Counted from the stretch's first letter, positions 37,229-47,776 are shown. The stretch: 64,000 nucleotides of DNA from an uncultured Rhizobium sp. (GCA_945952415.1 CAMFIF010000005.1:1-64000); one strand, 5' to 3'. Translations and numbers: made by a program. The notes: generated by a model from the letters alone, not told the origin.

Positions 37229-38232
37229 CAGTGATACCCGTCCTGGTCGGAGATCTTCCCGCGGAAGACCCAGTAGGAATAGGCGGTGTAGCAGAGGATC
37301 ATCGGCACGAGGACGACGGCGCCCGTGAGCAGGAAGGCGAGGCTCTTGTCCGGCGCCGCCGCATCCCAGATCGTGACCGAGGGCGGCACGATATAGGGAT
37401 AGAAGCTGATGCCGATACCCGCATAGCCGAGCACGAAGAGCCCGAGCGAGGCGAGGAAGGGCCGCTTGTCATGCCCGGCCTTGAGGCCGGTGAGGATGAC
37501 ATAGAGGCAGCCAAGCACCAGCAAGGGCACAAGGAAGGAGAAGATCGCCGTCGGCCCGTTGAACCAGCGTTCCACGTAGAGCGGCTCGGTGAAGGGGGTC
37601 CAGAGGCTGAAGATGCCCATGGCACCCACGGTGCCGAAGGCGGCGAGGCGGGCGATGTGCCGGGCCTTCTCGTTCAGCGGCCCCTCGGTCCGCATGGCAA
37701 GCCAGGTGGCGCCGAGCAGCATGTAGCCGATGACCAGCGCCAGGCCGGTCGCCAGGGAAAAGGGAGTGAGCCAGTCCCACCAGCCGCCGGCATAGGCCCG
37801 GTTCTCCACCTTGATGCCCTGTACGAGCGCGCCGAGCGCAACGCCCTGGCTGAAGGTCGCGATGGTCGATCCCCAGGCGAAGGCGTGGTTCCAGAGGAAT
37901 TCCGCCCGCCGCGTGCGCCAGCGATATTCGAAGGCAACCCCCCGGAAAATGAGGGCGAGCAGCATGATGATGATCGGCATGTAAAGCGCCGGCAGCACGA
38001 TGGCATAGGCAAGGGGAAAGACCGCAAGCAATCCCCCGCCTCCCAGCACCAGCCAGGTCTCGTTGCCATCCCAGACGGGCGCGACGGAATTCATCATCAC
38101 GTCCCGATCCTTCTTTTCGGGAAAGAAGGGAAACAGGATGCCGATGCCGAGATCGAAGCCATCCATGACCACATAGGCGAGAACCGCAAAGGCGATGATG
38201 GCTGCCCAGACGAAGGCAAGATCAATGACCAT
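37228..38232 (-). CDS. cydB: Cytochrome bd-type (cyanide-insensitive) quinol oxidase subunit II
   Basis: 334 residues with about eight hydrophobic segments. Family motifs are AYVVMDGFDLGIGILFPFF near the start, APVWDGNETWLVLGGGGLLA, FRGVAFEYRWR, and the C-terminal PYIVPPSVTIWDAAAP. It partners CydA in the inner membrane. Its 5' end overlaps cydA by 11 bases and its stop overlaps the small subunit gene. Confidence 0.95.
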   Translation of the reverse strand: MVIDLAFVWAAIIAFAVLAYVVMDGFDLGIGILFPFFPEKKDRDVMMNSVAPVWDGNETWLVLGGGGLLAVFPLAYAIVLPALYMPIIIMLLALIFRGVAFEYRWRTRRAEFLWNHAFAWGSTIATFSQGVALGALVQGIKVENRAYAGGWWDWLTPFSLATGLALVIGYMLLGATWLAMRTEGPLNEKARHIARLAAFGTVGAMGIFSLWTPFTEPLYVERWFNGPTAIFSFLVPLLVLGCLYVILTGLKAGHDKRPFLASLGLFVLGYAGIGISFYPYIVPPSVTIWDAAAPDKSLAFLLTGAVVLVPMILCYTAYSYWVFRGKISDQDGYH

Positions 38233-39634
38233 CGTGATGTCCTTTCGTGGCAGGGTGGGCGGGATTGGGCAGGGCGACCGTGCGCAGCGGGCCTTCGTCG
38301 AGCTCTTGTTCGGGGTGGTCCGGCAGCCGCTTCATCAGCCGCAGGATGTAGAAGACACCCGCGCCGAAGACGAGGAAATAGACGATCACGAAGGCAATCA
38401 GCGAGGTGGCCACCGCCGGCGCCGCTATGGCGGAACGGGAGTCTGCCGTCAGCAGATGGCCGTAGATCGTATAGGGCTGGCGGCCCACTTCGGTGGTGAT
38501 CCATCCGGCCAGTACCGCAACGAAGCCGGCGGGACCCATGAGAAGAGCAAAGCGGTGAAGCCAGGGGGCGGTATCCAGCGAGCCTTTCCAGCGGTGATAG
38601 AGGCTCCACAGGCCGAGACCCAGCATCAGCATGCCGAGGCCCACCATGACGCGGAAGGACCAGAAGACCACCGCCACCGGCGGCTCACGGTCATCGGGCA
38701 CCGTGTCGAGCCCCGCAACGGGTGCGGTCCAGCCGTGATGGAGGATCAGGCTCGACAGGTAGGGAATGGAAATGGCGTAATCCACCCGCTTTTCCGCCTG
38801 GTTCGGCAGTCCGAAGAGAATGAGGGGCGCGCCATTCGGGTGGCTGTCGAAATGGCCCTCCATGGCCATGACCTTGGCGGGCTGGTGCTCGAGCGTGTTG
38901 AGGCCGTGCAGGTCGCCTGCAAAGATCTGGATCGGCGCCGTTACGGCCACCATGCCCATGGCCATGGAAAACATCCGGATGGCGCGCGGGTCGCGGTCAC
39001 GGCGCAGCAGATGCCAGGCGCCCACCGCGCCCACCACCAGCGCCGTGGTGAGATAGGCCGCCAGGACCATGTGAACGAGGCGGTAGGGGAAGGACGGGTT
39101 GAAGATGATCGCCCACCAGTCGGCCGGAATGAACTGGCCGGCGGCATTGATCTCGAAGCCCTGGGGCGTCTGCATCCAGGAATTCACCGCGAGAATCCAG
39201 GTGGCCGAGATCAGCGTGCCGAAGGCCACCATGAGCGTCGCGAAGAAATGCAGCCCCGGGCCGACGCGGCTGCGCCCGAAGAGCATGACGCCGAGGAAAC
39301 CCGCCTCGAGGAAGAAGGCGGTCAGCACCTCATAGCCCATCAGCGGGCCGATCACCGGTCCTGCCTTGTCGGAGAAGACGCTCCAGTTCGTGCCGAACTG
39401 ATAGGACATCACGATGCCGGAGACCACGCCCATGGCAAAGGCAATGGCGAAGATGGTCTTCCAGAAATCGAAGAGATCGAGATAGACCCGCTGCTTCTTC
39501 CACAGCCACAGGCCCTCCAGAACCGCCAGATAGCTGGCGAGCCCGATGGAAAAGGCAGGGAATATGATGTGGAAGGACACCGTGAAGGCAAACTGAAGCC
39601 GGGCCAGCAGTTCTGCATTGGCAAGGAGCGACAC
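38222..39634 (-). CDS. cydA: Cytochrome bd-type (cyanide-insensitive) quinol oxidase subunit I
   Basis: 470 residues. The heme-ligand regions are LLARLQFAFTVSFHIIFPAF (histidine of heme b595), LGVMLFGRSRVGPGLHF, and the heme-b558 methionine region after the Q-loop. The Q-loop is short, as in the CIO subgroup; ITTEVGRQPYTIYGHLLT is typical of that subgroup. The start codon is GTG at 39634 with AAGGA eight bases upstream. It oxidises quinol and reduces oxygen to water with high affinity or cyanide resistance. Confidence 0.95.
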   Translation of the reverse strand: MSLLANAELLARLQFAFTVSFHIIFPAFSIGLASYLAVLEGLWLWKKQRVYLDLFDFWKTIFAIAFAMGVVSGIVMSYQFGTNWSVFSDKAGPVIGPLMGYEVLTAFFLEAGFLGVMLFGRSRVGPGLHFFATLMVAFGTLISATWILAVNSWMQTPQGFEINAAGQFIPADWWAIIFNPSFPYRLVHMVLAAYLTTALVVGAVGAWHLLRRDRDPRAIRMFSMAMGMVAVTAPIQIFAGDLHGLNTLEHQPAKVMAMEGHFDSHPNGAPLILFGLPNQAEKRVDYAISIPYLSSLILHHGWTAPVAGLDTVPDDREPPVAVVFWSFRVMVGLGMLMLGLGLWSLYHRWKGSLDTAPWLHRFALLMGPAGFVAVLAGWITTEVGRQPYTIYGHLLTADSRSAIAAPAVATSLIAFVIVYFLVFGAGVFYILRLMKRLPDHPEQELDEGPLRTVALPNPAHPATKGHHDGH

Positions 39635-39827
39635 GACAGGATTCCTTTTTTCTGGGGCGGTCCGTTGATGGCCGCCGAAGAACCTGCCCGTAATGTCTGC
39701 TCCTTCTGGCGAATATCAAGATTATAGTTTGCACTAGTTTGAGCTTAAAACATGCGCCGATTGCCGCAGCGGCGGCTTGTCTCGCGGCAAAATGCGCTCT
39801 TGGGTTCGCTTTTCGGGGCCCTGTTCG

Positions 39828-40184
39828 TCAGCTATGCGGCCGGGTGGCGACGTAAAGGGCGGGTGCGGCCATCAGTGCGAAGACCAGGATGGCGAGGCGC
39901 GGGCCCGGCTGGCTGAAATGCAGGAAGATGCCGTAGCTCACCGCAATCATCGAACAGGCGAGGATCTTCGCCCGGCGGGAGATCGAGCCCCGTTCGCGCC
40001 AGTTGCGCAAGGGCTCGCCGAAGAGCGGATGGGCCAGCAGCCAGGCCTCCAGTTCCGGCGAGGAGCGCGCAAAGCACCAGGCGGCAAGAATCAGGAAAAT
40101 CGTCGTCGGCATGACCGGCAGGAAAGCGCCGATGATGCCGAGCGCCACGAAAAACCAGCCGAGGCCCAGATAGACAAATCGCAT
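39828..40184 (-). CDS. DUF454 (YbaN family) membrane protein
   Basis: 118 residues with three hydrophobic segments. The opening [20 protein letters not shown] and [20 protein letters not shown] are the DUF454 signature, followed by [20 protein letters not shown]. The function of the family is not established. It lies on the same strand as cydAB but 193 bases upstream, so it is probably a separate unit. Confidence 0.9.
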   Translation of the reverse strand: MRFVYLGLGWFFVALGIIGAFLPVMPTTIFLILAAWCFARSSPELEAWLLAHPLFGEPLRNWRERGSISRRAKILACSMIAVSYGIFLHFSQPGPRLAILVFALMAAPALYVATRPHS

Positions 40185-40291
40185 GTTGTTCCCGGCTGAT
40201 TCCTGATTTGCGGCGTGTCCCTTTATCTAGTGCAGATCGCGGGTCTTGGGGAGGCGGAATCTGCCGCTCCTGCCTCTCCCTTCGTTCATCG

Positions 40292-41407
40292 TCACCCGGG
40301 TTCCAGCACCGTGCGGCGGGCAAAGAGGCCGGCAATCAGATCGGACTGGGTGAGCATGCCCACCAGCCGCCCTTCACCATCGGTCACCGGCATGGCGTGG
40401 AGCCCGCGGTCGGCCATGGCCGGCACCAGCTCGGCAATGGGCTGGCTGGCGCTGGCGGTCTGCACGCGGGGCGTCATGTAATCGGAAACCGGATGGGAGA
40501 GCTCGTTGCGGCCATGTTCGGCCAGCGCGCGCATGAGGTCGGACTGGGTGAAGAAGCCCTTGAGATGGCCGGTGGGCTCGGTCACCGGCAGGTCGCGGAT
40601 GCCGTGCCGGTTCATGGCCTGAAGGGCGGCTTCCAGCGTCGCGGTCGGCTGAACGGCGACCACATCCCGGGACATGATGTGCTCCACCCGGATACCGCCG
40701 GAGCGGCGGTCGAAGGTCTTTGCCTGCAGCTGGCGCAGGATCGCTTCCAGATCCTCGGGCGCGATGTCGAGGATTTCGTCATACTGGGCCAGTGCCGCTT
40801 CGAGGTCCGGGCGGAGAATGCCCGTGCGTTCCGTCGGCGGCGGGTCCTGGGTCTTGTGGGTCACCGGCTTTGCCACGGGCAGGGCATGGGGATAACGGTG
40901 GCCGGTGAGGTTGTTGTAGAGAAGGGCGACGACCAGCAGCAGAAGCGAGTTCAGTCCGGCCGGCATCAGCACGAAGTGATAGCCCGCCTGGTGGATCGCC
41001 GGGGCGCCGAGTACTGCGGTCAGCGCCATTGCCCCGCCCGGCGGATGGAGGCAGCGGCAGAGGATCATCGCGACGATGGCGAGCGAGACGGCGAGCGCTG
41101 CGGCCAGGAAGACATTCGGCACGAGAAGGGCAACGGTCACGCCCACAAGCGCGCTGATCATGTTGCCGCCGAGGATCGACCAGGGCTGGGCGAGCGGGCT
41201 TGCCGGCACGCCGAAAAGCAGCACGGCAGAGGCCCCGAGCGGCGGGATCAGGAAGGGCAGGGCCGAGCCCGGCACCATCAGCGCGGTGACGAGACCGGTG
41301 AGGCCGATGCCGATCAGCGCGCCGATGAAGATGCGCAGGATCTCGCGCGGGGGAATGCGGGGAAGCGCCGGCACGAGCCGCGCGAGGAAGACGGGAAGCG
41401 TATCCAT
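40292..41407 (-). CDS. HPP family membrane protein with tandem CBS domains
   Basis: 371 residues. The N-terminal half is an HPP integral-membrane domain: [20 protein letters not shown], then [15 protein letters not shown] with the name-giving HPP. The C-terminal half has two CBS repeats ([20 protein letters not shown] and [20 protein letters not shown]) that could sense adenosine ligands. HPP proteins have been linked to nitrite transport in some organisms. It lies downstream of copZ on the same strand but past a hairpin terminator. Confidence 0.88.
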   Translation of the reverse strand: MDTLPVFLARLVPALPRIPPREILRIFIGALIGIGLTGLVTALMVPGSALPFLIPPLGASAVLLFGVPASPLAQPWSILGGNMISALVGVTVALLVPNVFLAAALAVSLAIVAMILCRCLHPPGGAMALTAVLGAPAIHQAGYHFVLMPAGLNSLLLLVVALLYNNLTGHRYPHALPVAKPVTHKTQDPPPTERTGILRPDLEAALAQYDEILDIAPEDLEAILRQLQAKTFDRRSGGIRVEHIMSRDVVAVQPTATLEAALQAMNRHGIRDLPVTEPTGHLKGFFTQSDLMRALAEHGRNELSHPVSDYMTPRVQTASASQPIAELVPAMADRGLHAMPVTDGEGRLVGMLTQSDLIAGLFARRTVLEPG

Positions 41408-41431
41408 CGTAAAAGTCTCTGGCCAGGCGGG

Positions 41432-41464
41432 AAAATGGGTGCGAACCCCAGGGGGCTCGCACCC
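41432..41464 (-). terminator. Terminator between copZ and the HPP-CBS gene
   Basis: On the minus strand GGGTGCGA pairs with TCGCACCC, with an inner CCCC/GGGG stem, followed by ATTTTC. The T-run is short, so some readthrough from copZ into the HPP-CBS gene is possible. Confidence 0.65.
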
Positions 41465-41485
41465 TTAGAAGGAGCAACGGTCTCT

Positions 41486-41683
41486 TTATTTCACGGTCGA
41501 GGGGTAGCCCGCTTCTTCAAGCGCGGCGGCCACTGTTCCCTTATCGGCCTTGGTCTCGATGGCGACGCTGCGCGCGGCCAGATCTGCCTTGACGGTTGCG
41601 CCGCTATCGAGCGCCTGCACCGCCTTGGTGATCGTCGCCACGCAATGGCCGCAGCTCATGTCCGGTACGCTGAGTTCGATCAT
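41486..41683 (-). CDS. copZ: CopZ-like copper chaperone (HMA domain)
   Basis: 65 residues, a single heavy-metal-associated domain. The metal-binding motif is MSCGHC near residue 10 ([19 protein letters not shown]), and the end [18 protein letters not shown] completes the ferredoxin-like fold. An AAGGATATCAGG stretch precedes the ATG. It would carry Cu(I) in the cytoplasm and pass it to CopA, encoded divergently. A CueR-type operator lies in front of it. Confidence 0.92.
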   Translation of the reverse strand: MIELSVPDMSCGHCVATITKAVQALDSGATVKADLAARSVAIETKADKGTVAAALEEAGYPSTVK

Positions 41684-41728
41684 CCTGATATCCTTTCGAT
41701 CGCTTCTGACGATGCCCTGCCTTATGGT

Positions 41729-41751
41729 CCTTCCAGCGGCTGGAAGGTCAA
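41729..41751 (-). promoter_or_regulatory. CueR-type promoter of copZ
   Basis: CCTTCCAGC-G-GCTGGAAGG (41729-41747) is a perfect dyad overlapping a minus-strand TTGACC -35 box (41746-41751). MerR-family activators bind such dyads in long -35/-10 spacers. Confidence 0.85.
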
Positions 41752-41786
41752 CCGAAAAGTTTTGCAGCTTTTGTTCAACCTTCCTG

Positions 41787-41816
41787 TTGACCTTCCAGCG
41801 ACGGGAAGGATTACCC
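41787..41816 (+). promoter_or_regulatory. CueR-type promoter of copA
   Basis: TTGACC (41787-41792) is followed by the dyad CCTTCCAGCGACGGGAAGG (41791-41809) and a TTACCC -10-like box. It matches the copZ and cueR operators. Confidence 0.85.
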
Positions 41817-41851
41817 CTTGCTGCATCGCGGAATTTCAAAGGATGAGAGCC

Positions 41852-44308
41852 ATGGCAGAAACGGCATTGCGTCAGATGATCCCGGTTGAGGGCATGACCT
41901 GCGCATCCTGCGTGCGCCGGGTGGAAAAAGCCATTACCGCCGTTCCGGGCGTGGAGGCGGCGAGCGTCAATCTGGCGACCGAGAGCGCGGAGGTCACCTA
42001 TCGACCGGAGGCCGCCGGCGCCATCATCGCGGCCATCGAAAAGGCTGGCTACGGGGTGCCTGAGGAAACCGTGCTGCTCGATGTCGAGGGCATGACCTGT
42101 GCCTCCTGCGTGCGGCGGGTGGAAAAGGCGCTTGCGGGCGTTCCCGGTGTCCTCTCGGCTACCGTCAACCTCGCCACCAATCAGGCGAGCGTAAAGGCGC
42201 TCTCGACCGTCAAGCCCGGCGATCTTGCCGCGGCCGTCGCGCGCGTCGGCTATGAGGCGACGCCGGTTGCGGACCGGGCGGCGGCCGGCTGGAGCCGCGA
42301 GGCGGCGCGGGCGGACGAACTCAGGGTTCTCAAACGGGACGTCCTGATCGCGGCCCTGCTGTCCATTCCCGTGGTCGTGGTGGAAATGGGGGCGCATCTC
42401 TCCGACACCTTCCATCACCAGCTGATGATGCGCTTCGGCGAGCAGCCGCTGCGGCTTCTGTCCTTCGTTCTCACCACGCTCGTGCTCTTCGGGCCGGGTC
42501 TGCGGTTTTTCCGCAAGGGCATTCCCGCGCTCTTCCGGCTGGCGCCGGACATGAATTCGCTCGTCGTGCTCGGCACCTCCGCCGCCTATGCCTATTCCAC
42601 CGCTGCGACCTTCCTTCCCGCAGCGCTGCCTCAGGGAACGGCGCAGGTCTATTTCGAGTCCGCGGCGGTGATCGTGGTGCTCATCCTTTTCGGGCGGATG
42701 ATGGAAGCGCGGGCCAAGGGCCGGACCAGCGAGGCCATCAGCAAACTGATGACGCTGCAGGCCAAGACCGCGCGCATCGAGCGGGACGGGGTTTATGCCG
42801 AAGTGCCGATCGAGACGGTTGCCGAGGGAGACAGGGTGCAGCTTCGCCCCGGCGAGCGCGTGCCCGTGGATGGCGAGGTGCTGGACGGCCAGTCCTTCGT
42901 CGATGAATCGATGATTTCGGGCGAGCCCGTGCCCGTGCTCAAGACGACAGGGTCGGCGCTGACCGGCGGAACGGTGAACGGTTCCGGCAGCCTGACCTAC
43001 CGGGTGACCCGCGTCGGGGGCGATACGGTTCTGGCCCAGATCATTCGCATGGTGGAGGCGGCGCAGGGTGCAAAGCTGCCGGTGCAGGCGATGGTGGACC
43101 GGGTGACCGCCTGGTTCGTGCCCGCCGTCATGGCGGTCGCACTCCTCACCTTTGCCGTCTGGCTGGCCTTCGGCCCCGAGCCCGCGCTCTCCCATGCGCT
43201 GGTCAATGCGGTTGCGGTGCTGATCATCGCCTGCCCCTGCGCCATGGGGCTTGCAACGCCGGCCTCGATCATGACCGGCACGGGCCGGGCGGCGGAAATG
43301 GGGGCGCTTTTCCGCAATGGCGAAGCGCTTCAGGATCTTCGCGATGTCACCGTGGTCGCGCTCGACAAGACCGGCACGCTGACGGAAGGCCATCCCGTGA
43401 TGACCGATCTTCTTCTTGCCGAGGGGAAAGACCGGGCGGAGATGCTGTCTCTTGCGGCGTCCGTCGAAGGCTTGTCCGAACATCCTGCCGCCCGCGCCAT
43501 CGTCGATGCGGCCGGCGAGGCGGGGCTGGCACCGAGGCCTGTCGAAGGGTTCGAGGCGGAGGCGGGCTTCGGCGTCACCGCCCGAGTGGACGGCCGCCGG
43601 GTCGCCATCGGTGCGCGGCGCTACATGGAGCGGCTCGGCGTCGATGTCTCCGAGCTTGGCGCCGGTGCGGCAGCCCTTGCGGAAAAGGCCCGCACCCCGC
43701 TCTACATGGCGGTCGAAGGCCGGCTGGCTGCGCTGTTCGGGATTGCCGATCCGGTGAAGAAAACCACGCCGCCGGCCATTGCCGCCCTCCACGCGCTGGG
43801 TCTCAGGGTGGCGATGATCTCGGGCGACGTGCGCTCGACGGCCGAGGCCATCGGCCGGGAGCTTGGCATCGATACGGTCATTGCCGAAGTGCTGCCGTCA
43901 GGCAAGGTGGAGGCAATCCGCAACCTCAAGGCCTCGGGGGCGAAGGTCGCCTTCGTCGGCGACGGCATCAATGATGCGCCAGCGCTGGCGGAGGCCGATG
44001 TGGGGCTTGCCGTCGGCACCGGAACGGACATTGCCATCGAGAGTGCGGATGTCGTGCTGATGGGGGGCGATCTCAAAGGCGCCGCCAATGCGATTGCGCT
44101 CTCGCGCGCAACCATGTCCAATATTGCCGGCAACCTCTTCTGGGCCTTCGCCTATAATGTGGTGCTCATTCCGGTCGCGGCGGGTCTTCTCTATCCGCTT
44201 TACGGCATCACGCTTTCGCCGATGCTGGGGGCAGGGGCCATGGCACTTTCGAGCGTCTTCGTGCTCGGCAACGCGCTCCGGCTGAAGCGCTTCCGGCCTG
44301 TCGCCTGA
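41852..44308 (+). CDS. copA: Copper-exporting P1B-type ATPase CopA
   Basis: 818 residues. Two N-terminal metal-binding domains carry GMTCASC at residues 14-20 and 80-86. Eight membrane helices are expected, with the CPC transport motif at residues 461-463 ([13 protein letters not shown]). The phosphorylated aspartate is residue 505 in [17 protein letters not shown] and [10 protein letters not shown] complete the P-type signature. It pumps Cu(I) to the periplasm. ATG at 41852 is preferred over 41843 by Shine-Dalgarno spacing. The cueR gene ends five bases away on the other strand. Confidence 0.97.
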   Translation: MAETALRQMIPVEGMTCASCVRRVEKAITAVPGVEAASVNLATESAEVTYRPEAAGAIIAAIEKAGYGVPEETVLLDVEGMTCASCVRRVEKALAGVPGVLSATVNLATNQASVKALSTVKPGDLAAAVARVGYEATPVADRAAAGWSREAARADELRVLKRDVLIAALLSIPVVVVEMGAHLSDTFHHQLMMRFGEQPLRLLSFVLTTLVLFGPGLRFFRKGIPALFRLAPDMNSLVVLGTSAAYAYSTAATFLPAALPQGTAQVYFESAAVIVVLILFGRMMEARAKGRTSEAISKLMTLQAKTARIERDGVYAEVPIETVAEGDRVQLRPGERVPVDGEVLDGQSFVDESMISGEPVPVLKTTGSALTGGTVNGSGSLTYRVTRVGGDTVLAQIIRMVEAAQGAKLPVQAMVDRVTAWFVPAVMAVALLTFAVWLAFGPEPALSHALVNAVAVLIIACPCAMGLATPASIMTGTGRAAEMGALFRNGEALQDLRDVTVVALDKTGTLTEGHPVMTDLLLAEGKDRAEMLSLAASVEGLSEHPAARAIVDAAGEAGLAPRPVEGFEAEAGFGVTARVDGRRVAIGARRYMERLGVDVSELGAGAAALAEKARTPLYMAVEGRLAALFGIADPVKKTTPPAIAALHALGLRVAMISGDVRSTAEAIGRELGIDTVIAEVLPSGKVEAIRNLKASGAKVAFVGDGINDAPALAEADVGLAVGTGTDIAIESADVVLMGGDLKGAANAIALSRATMSNIAGNLFWAFAYNVVLIPVAAGLLYPLYGITLSPMLGAGAMALSSVFVLGNALRLKRFRPVA

Positions 44309-44312
44309 CCGA

Positions 44313-44702
44313 TCAGGACCGGCCCGCAAGCCCCTCGATGATGGGGCAATCGGGCCGGTCGTCGCCATGGCAGTTGCGCACCAGATGTTCGAGCGAGGCC
44401 TTCAGGGAAACCAGTTCGGCAATGCGGTTTTCGATCTCCTTCAGCTTGGTTTGCGCGATCGCCTTCACCTCCGCGCTCTCCCGCGTCTCGTCGTCATAGA
44501 GCGACAGCAGCTGGCGGCACTCCTCCACCGAAAAGCCGAGATCGCGGGCGCGGTGAACGAAATGCAGGCGGCGGACATCCTTTTCGGAATAATCGCGATA
44601 GCCGTTCATGCGCCGGTCGGCCCGGATCAGGCCGATTTCCTCGTAATAGCGGATGGTCTTGGGCGGCAGGCCGGATTTTTCTGATGCTGTGCCGATATTC
44701 AT
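44313..44702 (-). CDS. cueR: MerR family copper-responsive regulator CueR
   Basis: 129 residues. The N-terminal winged helix reads NIGTASEKSGLPPKTIRYYE, EIGLIRADRRMNGYRDYSEK. A dimerisation helix follows, and the metal loop near the C-terminus has two cysteines, NCHGDDRPDCPII, the CueR arrangement for Cu(I), Ag(I) and Au(I). Its three candidate targets, copZ, copA and itself, share the CTTCC dyad. It is convergent with copA. Confidence 0.95.
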   Translation of the reverse strand: MNIGTASEKSGLPPKTIRYYEEIGLIRADRRMNGYRDYSEKDVRRLHFVHRARDLGFSVEECRQLLSLYDDETRESAEVKAIAQTKLKEIENRIAELVSLKASLEHLVRNCHGDDRPDCPIIEGLAGRS

Positions 44703-44736
44703 GGGTGAACTCCCCTGTCAAAGCACCTATCTTAAA

Positions 44737-44759
44737 CCTTCCCGTCGCTGGAAGCTCAA
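44737..44759 (-). promoter_or_regulatory. CueR-type promoter of cueR
   Basis: On the minus strand TTGAGC (44754-44759) precedes CTTCCAGCGACGGGAAGG, the same dyad sequence as at copA, and a TTTAAG -10-like box. It indicates autoregulation. Confidence 0.75.
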
Positions 44760-44824
44760 GCCCTTGCGGCGGGCAATAAAAAGCGGCTTTCTTGCCATCT
44801 TGCATTTGCGCCCTTGCCCTGAAG

Positions 44825-44834
44825 TGATATATCA
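44825..44834. promoter_or_regulatory. TGATATATCA palindrome before the aldehyde dehydrogenase gene
   Basis: A perfect 10-base palindrome lies 46 bases upstream of the 44880 start. GntR/FCD-type regulators use short palindromes of this kind; no dedicated regulator is adjacent. Confidence 0.4.
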
Positions 44835-44879
44835 GCCTCCGACATCCTGCCTGAGACGGCCAACCCCCGGAAGGACATC

Positions 44880-46316
44880 ATGACCATTCACCAGAACCTC
44901 ATCGGCGGCACCTGGACCGGCGCCAATGCCATCGAGAACATCAATCCCTCCGACACGTCCGATATTGTCGGGCTCTATGCCCGCGCCGATGCGAGCGATG
45001 TGGCGGCGGCGATTGCCGCGGCAAAGGCGGCCTTCCCGGCCTGGTCCCGTTCCGGAATCCTGGAGCGCCATGCCATCCTGCGCAAGGCATCCGACGAGAT
45101 CATGGCCCGCAAGGAAGAGCTCGGTCGTCTTCTCTCGCGCGAAGAGGGCAAGACGCTGGCGGAAGGCATCGGCGAAACGATCCGCGCCGGCCAGATCTTC
45201 GATTTCTTCGCCGGCGAATGCCTGCGGCTTGCGGGCGAGACGGTGCCTTCCGTCCGCCCGAATATCGGCGTCGAGATCACCCGCGAGGCGATCGGCGTGG
45301 TCGGCATCATCACGCCCTGGAACTTCCCGATCGCCATTCCGGCCTGGAAGATTGCGCCGGCACTTGCCTATGGCAACACGATCGTCTTCAAGCCGGCGGA
45401 CCTCGTTCCCGGCTGCGCCTGGGCGATCGTCGATATCCTGCACCGCGCGGGCCTGCCGGCGGGCGTTCTGAACCTCGTCATGGGCAAGGGCTCCGTGGTC
45501 GGCCAGGCCATGCTCGACAGTGCCGATCTGAACGCCATCACCTTTACCGGCTCCACCGGTACCGGCAAGCGCGTCGCGATGGCTTCTATCGAGCATAACC
45601 GCAAGTATCAGCTGGAAATGGGCGGCAAGAACCCCTTCGTCATCCTGGACGATGCGGATCTCAACGTCGCCGTCGAGGCATCGCTGAACTCGGCCTTCTT
45701 CTCCACCGGCCAGCGCTGCACGGCCTCTTCGCGCCTGATCGTCACCGAGGGTATCCATGACCGGTTCGTCAAGGCGCTGACCGAACGCATGAAGTCTGTC
45801 GTTGTCGACAATGCGCTGAAGGCCGGCACCCATATCGGCCCGGTCGTCGATGAAAAGCAGCTGTCGCAGGACATGGACTACGTGGAGATCGGCAAGCGCG
45901 AGGGGGCGAACCTCGTCTTCGGCGGCGAGCGGCTGAACCGGGAAACGGAAGGCTTCTATCTCCAGCCGGCGCTCTTCACCGAAGCGACCAACCAGATGCG
46001 CATTTCCCGCGAGGAAATCTTCGGGCCGGTGGCTTCGGTCATCCGGGTGAAAGATTACGAGGAGGCGCTTGCCGTTGCCAATGACACGCCCTTCGGCCTT
46101 TCCTCCGGCATTGCCACAACCAGCCTGAAATATGCGACCCATTACAAGCGCAATGCGGAAGCGGGCATGGTGATGGTGAACCTGCCGACCGCCGGCGTCG
46201 ATTTCCACGTGCCCTTCGGTGGCCGGAAGGGTTCGTCCTTCGGCCCGCGGGAGCAGGGGCGCTATGCGGCGGAATTCTTCACCACGGTCAAGACCGCCTA
46301 TACGCTGGCCGGCTGA
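44880..46316 (+). CDS. NAD(P)-dependent aldehyde dehydrogenase, KGSA-dehydrogenase-like
   Basis: 478 residues. The nucleotide site reads ITPWNFPIAIPAWKIAPALA, the glutamate is residue 246 in QLEMGGKNP, and the nucleophile is cysteine 280 in STGQRCTASSRL. GRKGSSFGPREQGRYAAEFF near the end and the STGQRCTASS form resemble 2,5-dioxovalerate (alpha-ketoglutaric semialdehyde) dehydrogenases of sugar-acid catabolism. The neighbours do not confirm a pathway, so the substrate is tentative. It is preceded by a palindrome. Confidence 0.85.
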   Translation: MTIHQNLIGGTWTGANAIENINPSDTSDIVGLYARADASDVAAAIAAAKAAFPAWSRSGILERHAILRKASDEIMARKEELGRLLSREEGKTLAEGIGETIRAGQIFDFFAGECLRLAGETVPSVRPNIGVEITREAIGVVGIITPWNFPIAIPAWKIAPALAYGNTIVFKPADLVPGCAWAIVDILHRAGLPAGVLNLVMGKGSVVGQAMLDSADLNAITFTGSTGTGKRVAMASIEHNRKYQLEMGGKNPFVILDDADLNVAVEASLNSAFFSTGQRCTASSRLIVTEGIHDRFVKALTERMKSVVVDNALKAGTHIGPVVDEKQLSQDMDYVEIGKREGANLVFGGERLNRETEGFYLQPALFTEATNQMRISREEIFGPVASVIRVKDYEEALAVANDTPFGLSSGIATTSLKYATHYKRNAEAGMVMVNLPTAGVDFHVPFGGRKGSSFGPREQGRYAAEFFTTVKTAYTLAG

Positions 46317-46380
46317 TTGCCGATCCGTCTGTTCCGGAACCGCAAGGCCGCTCCCTGTCCCAGGGGGCGGCCTTTGCCGT

Positions 46381-46593
46381 TCAGCCCTTGGTGATCGCGA
46401 TCAGCAGCACGAAAATGGTGGGAACGGCGACAAGCGCCGGAATGATGATGGCGGGATAACCGAACATCAGCACGGCCAGCAGCCAGAGCAGCGCCATGTT
46501 GACGATGAAGAGAACGCGGGCGGTATCCGATCCGCTGGCGGCTTCCTTCAGCATCCAGCCGAAGACCGGAATGTGATAGACGAGCTTGAGCAT
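46381..46593 (-). CDS. Small two-span membrane protein of unknown function (70 aa)
   Basis: MLKLVYHIPVFGWMLKEAA precedes two hydrophobic segments, VLFIVNMALLWLLAVLMFGY and AIIIPALVAVPTIFVLLIAI. AAGGACCAGG before the ATG is a fair Shine-Dalgarno. It is convergent with the aldehyde dehydrogenase gene. Family not recognised. Confidence 0.65.
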   Translation of the reverse strand: MLKLVYHIPVFGWMLKEAASGSDTARVLFIVNMALLWLLAVLMFGYPAIIIPALVAVPTIFVLLIAITKG

Positions 46594-46828
46594 GGCCTGG
46601 TCCTTTCGGGGAGCGATGCAGGCGGGATCGCCTGGCATTCTTGACGTCTATCAGGCAGCTATGGTTTCGCTTGACAAATGCCAATGCGGCAAACTGCCCG
46701 GCACGGATGGCAGAATGTCGCGGCAGACCGGCTTGCTTGCTTGACAAACGGCCTGCGAAAAACGAGTTTCCGGCCCGATGAAAGTGCCCCTCTCAAGCGG
46801 GGCAAGCCAGAAGAAAAGGTGGCACCCC

Positions 46829-47776
46829 TTGCGCATCCTCTCCGACGCCCATTTTCCCGAACTGCCCAACTATTACCGCGGCAAGGTGCGCGAGAATTAC
46901 GATCTGCCCGATGGCAGCCGGATCATCATTTCCACCGACCGCCTGTCGGCCTTCGACCGCATCCTGACCTGCATTCCCTACAAGGGGCAGGTACTCACCC
47001 AGACGGCGCGCTACTGGTTCGAAAAGACCGCCGACATCTGCCCCAATCACGTGATCGCCTATCCGGATCCGGCGGTGGTCGTCGGCAAGCGGCTCGATAT
47101 CCTGCCGGTGGAGATCGTGGTGCGCGGCTATCTCGCCGGCACGACCGGCACCTCCATCCTGACGCTCTACAAGAAGGGCGAGCGGCAGATGTACGGCGTT
47201 ACCCTTCCCGATGGCCTTCGCGACAACGAGAAGCTGCCGAAGCCGATCATCACGCCCACGAGCAAGGCCTTCGATGGCGGGCATGACGAGCCGCTGACGC
47301 CCGAGGAGATCGTCTCGAAGGGCCTGCTCACCCAGGCCCAGTGGGATACGCTGTCCCGGTATGCGCTCGCCCTCTTTGAGCGCGGGCAGACGCTTGCCGC
47401 GCAGAACGGCCTCATTCTCGTCGATACCAAGTATGAATTCGGCACGGATGCCGAGGGCAACATCATTCTGGCGGATGAGATCCATACGCCGGACAGCAGC
47501 CGCTACTGGATCGCCTCCAGCTATCCGGATGCCTTTGCCGCCGGCCGCCGGCCCGAAAGCTTCGACAAGGATTTCGTGCGCGCCTGGGTGGCCGAGCGCT
47601 GCGATCCCTATCACGATCCGATCCCGGACATCCCGCAAAGCCTGATCGAGGAAACGTCGCGCGTCTATATCCGCGCGTTCGAGGCGATCACCGGCGCGTC
47701 TTTCGTGCCGGATGACAGCGGCGAGACGCCGCTTGCCCGCGTGCGGGCCAATCTGAAGGCTTTCTTCCCGGCCTGA
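46829..47776 (+). CDS. purC: Phosphoribosylaminoimidazole-succinocarboxamide synthase (SAICAR synthase)
   Basis: 315 residues. It joins CAIR and aspartate in purine synthesis. Motifs are [72 protein letters not shown], and [17 protein letters not shown] at 46829, six bases after AAGGTGG, is the likely start; an upstream ATG at 46778 would add 17 residues with no domain features. It is the longer PurC form, and no other pur genes are nearby, so it may be a second copy. Confidence 0.9.
   Translation: MRILSDAHFPELPNYYRGKVRENYDLPDGSRIIISTDRLSAFDRILTCIPYKGQVLTQTARYWFEKTADICPNHVIAYPDPAVVVGKRLDILPVEIVVRGYLAGTTGTSILTLYKKGERQMYGVTLPDGLRDNEKLPKPIITPTSKAFDGGHDEPLTPEEIVSKGLLTQAQWDTLSRYALALFERGQTLAAQNGLILVDTKYEFGTDAEGNIILADEIHTPDSSRYWIASSYPDAFAAGRRPESFDKDFVRAWVAERCDPYHDPIPDIPQSLIEETSRVYIRAFEAITGASFVPDDSGETPLARVRANLKAFFPA

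Noticed and set aside
41486..43792. A 768-residue minus-strand frame containing copZ at its end
   Set aside because: Only the last 65 residues are real (CopZ, own Shine-Dalgarno and promoter); the rest is antisense to copA.
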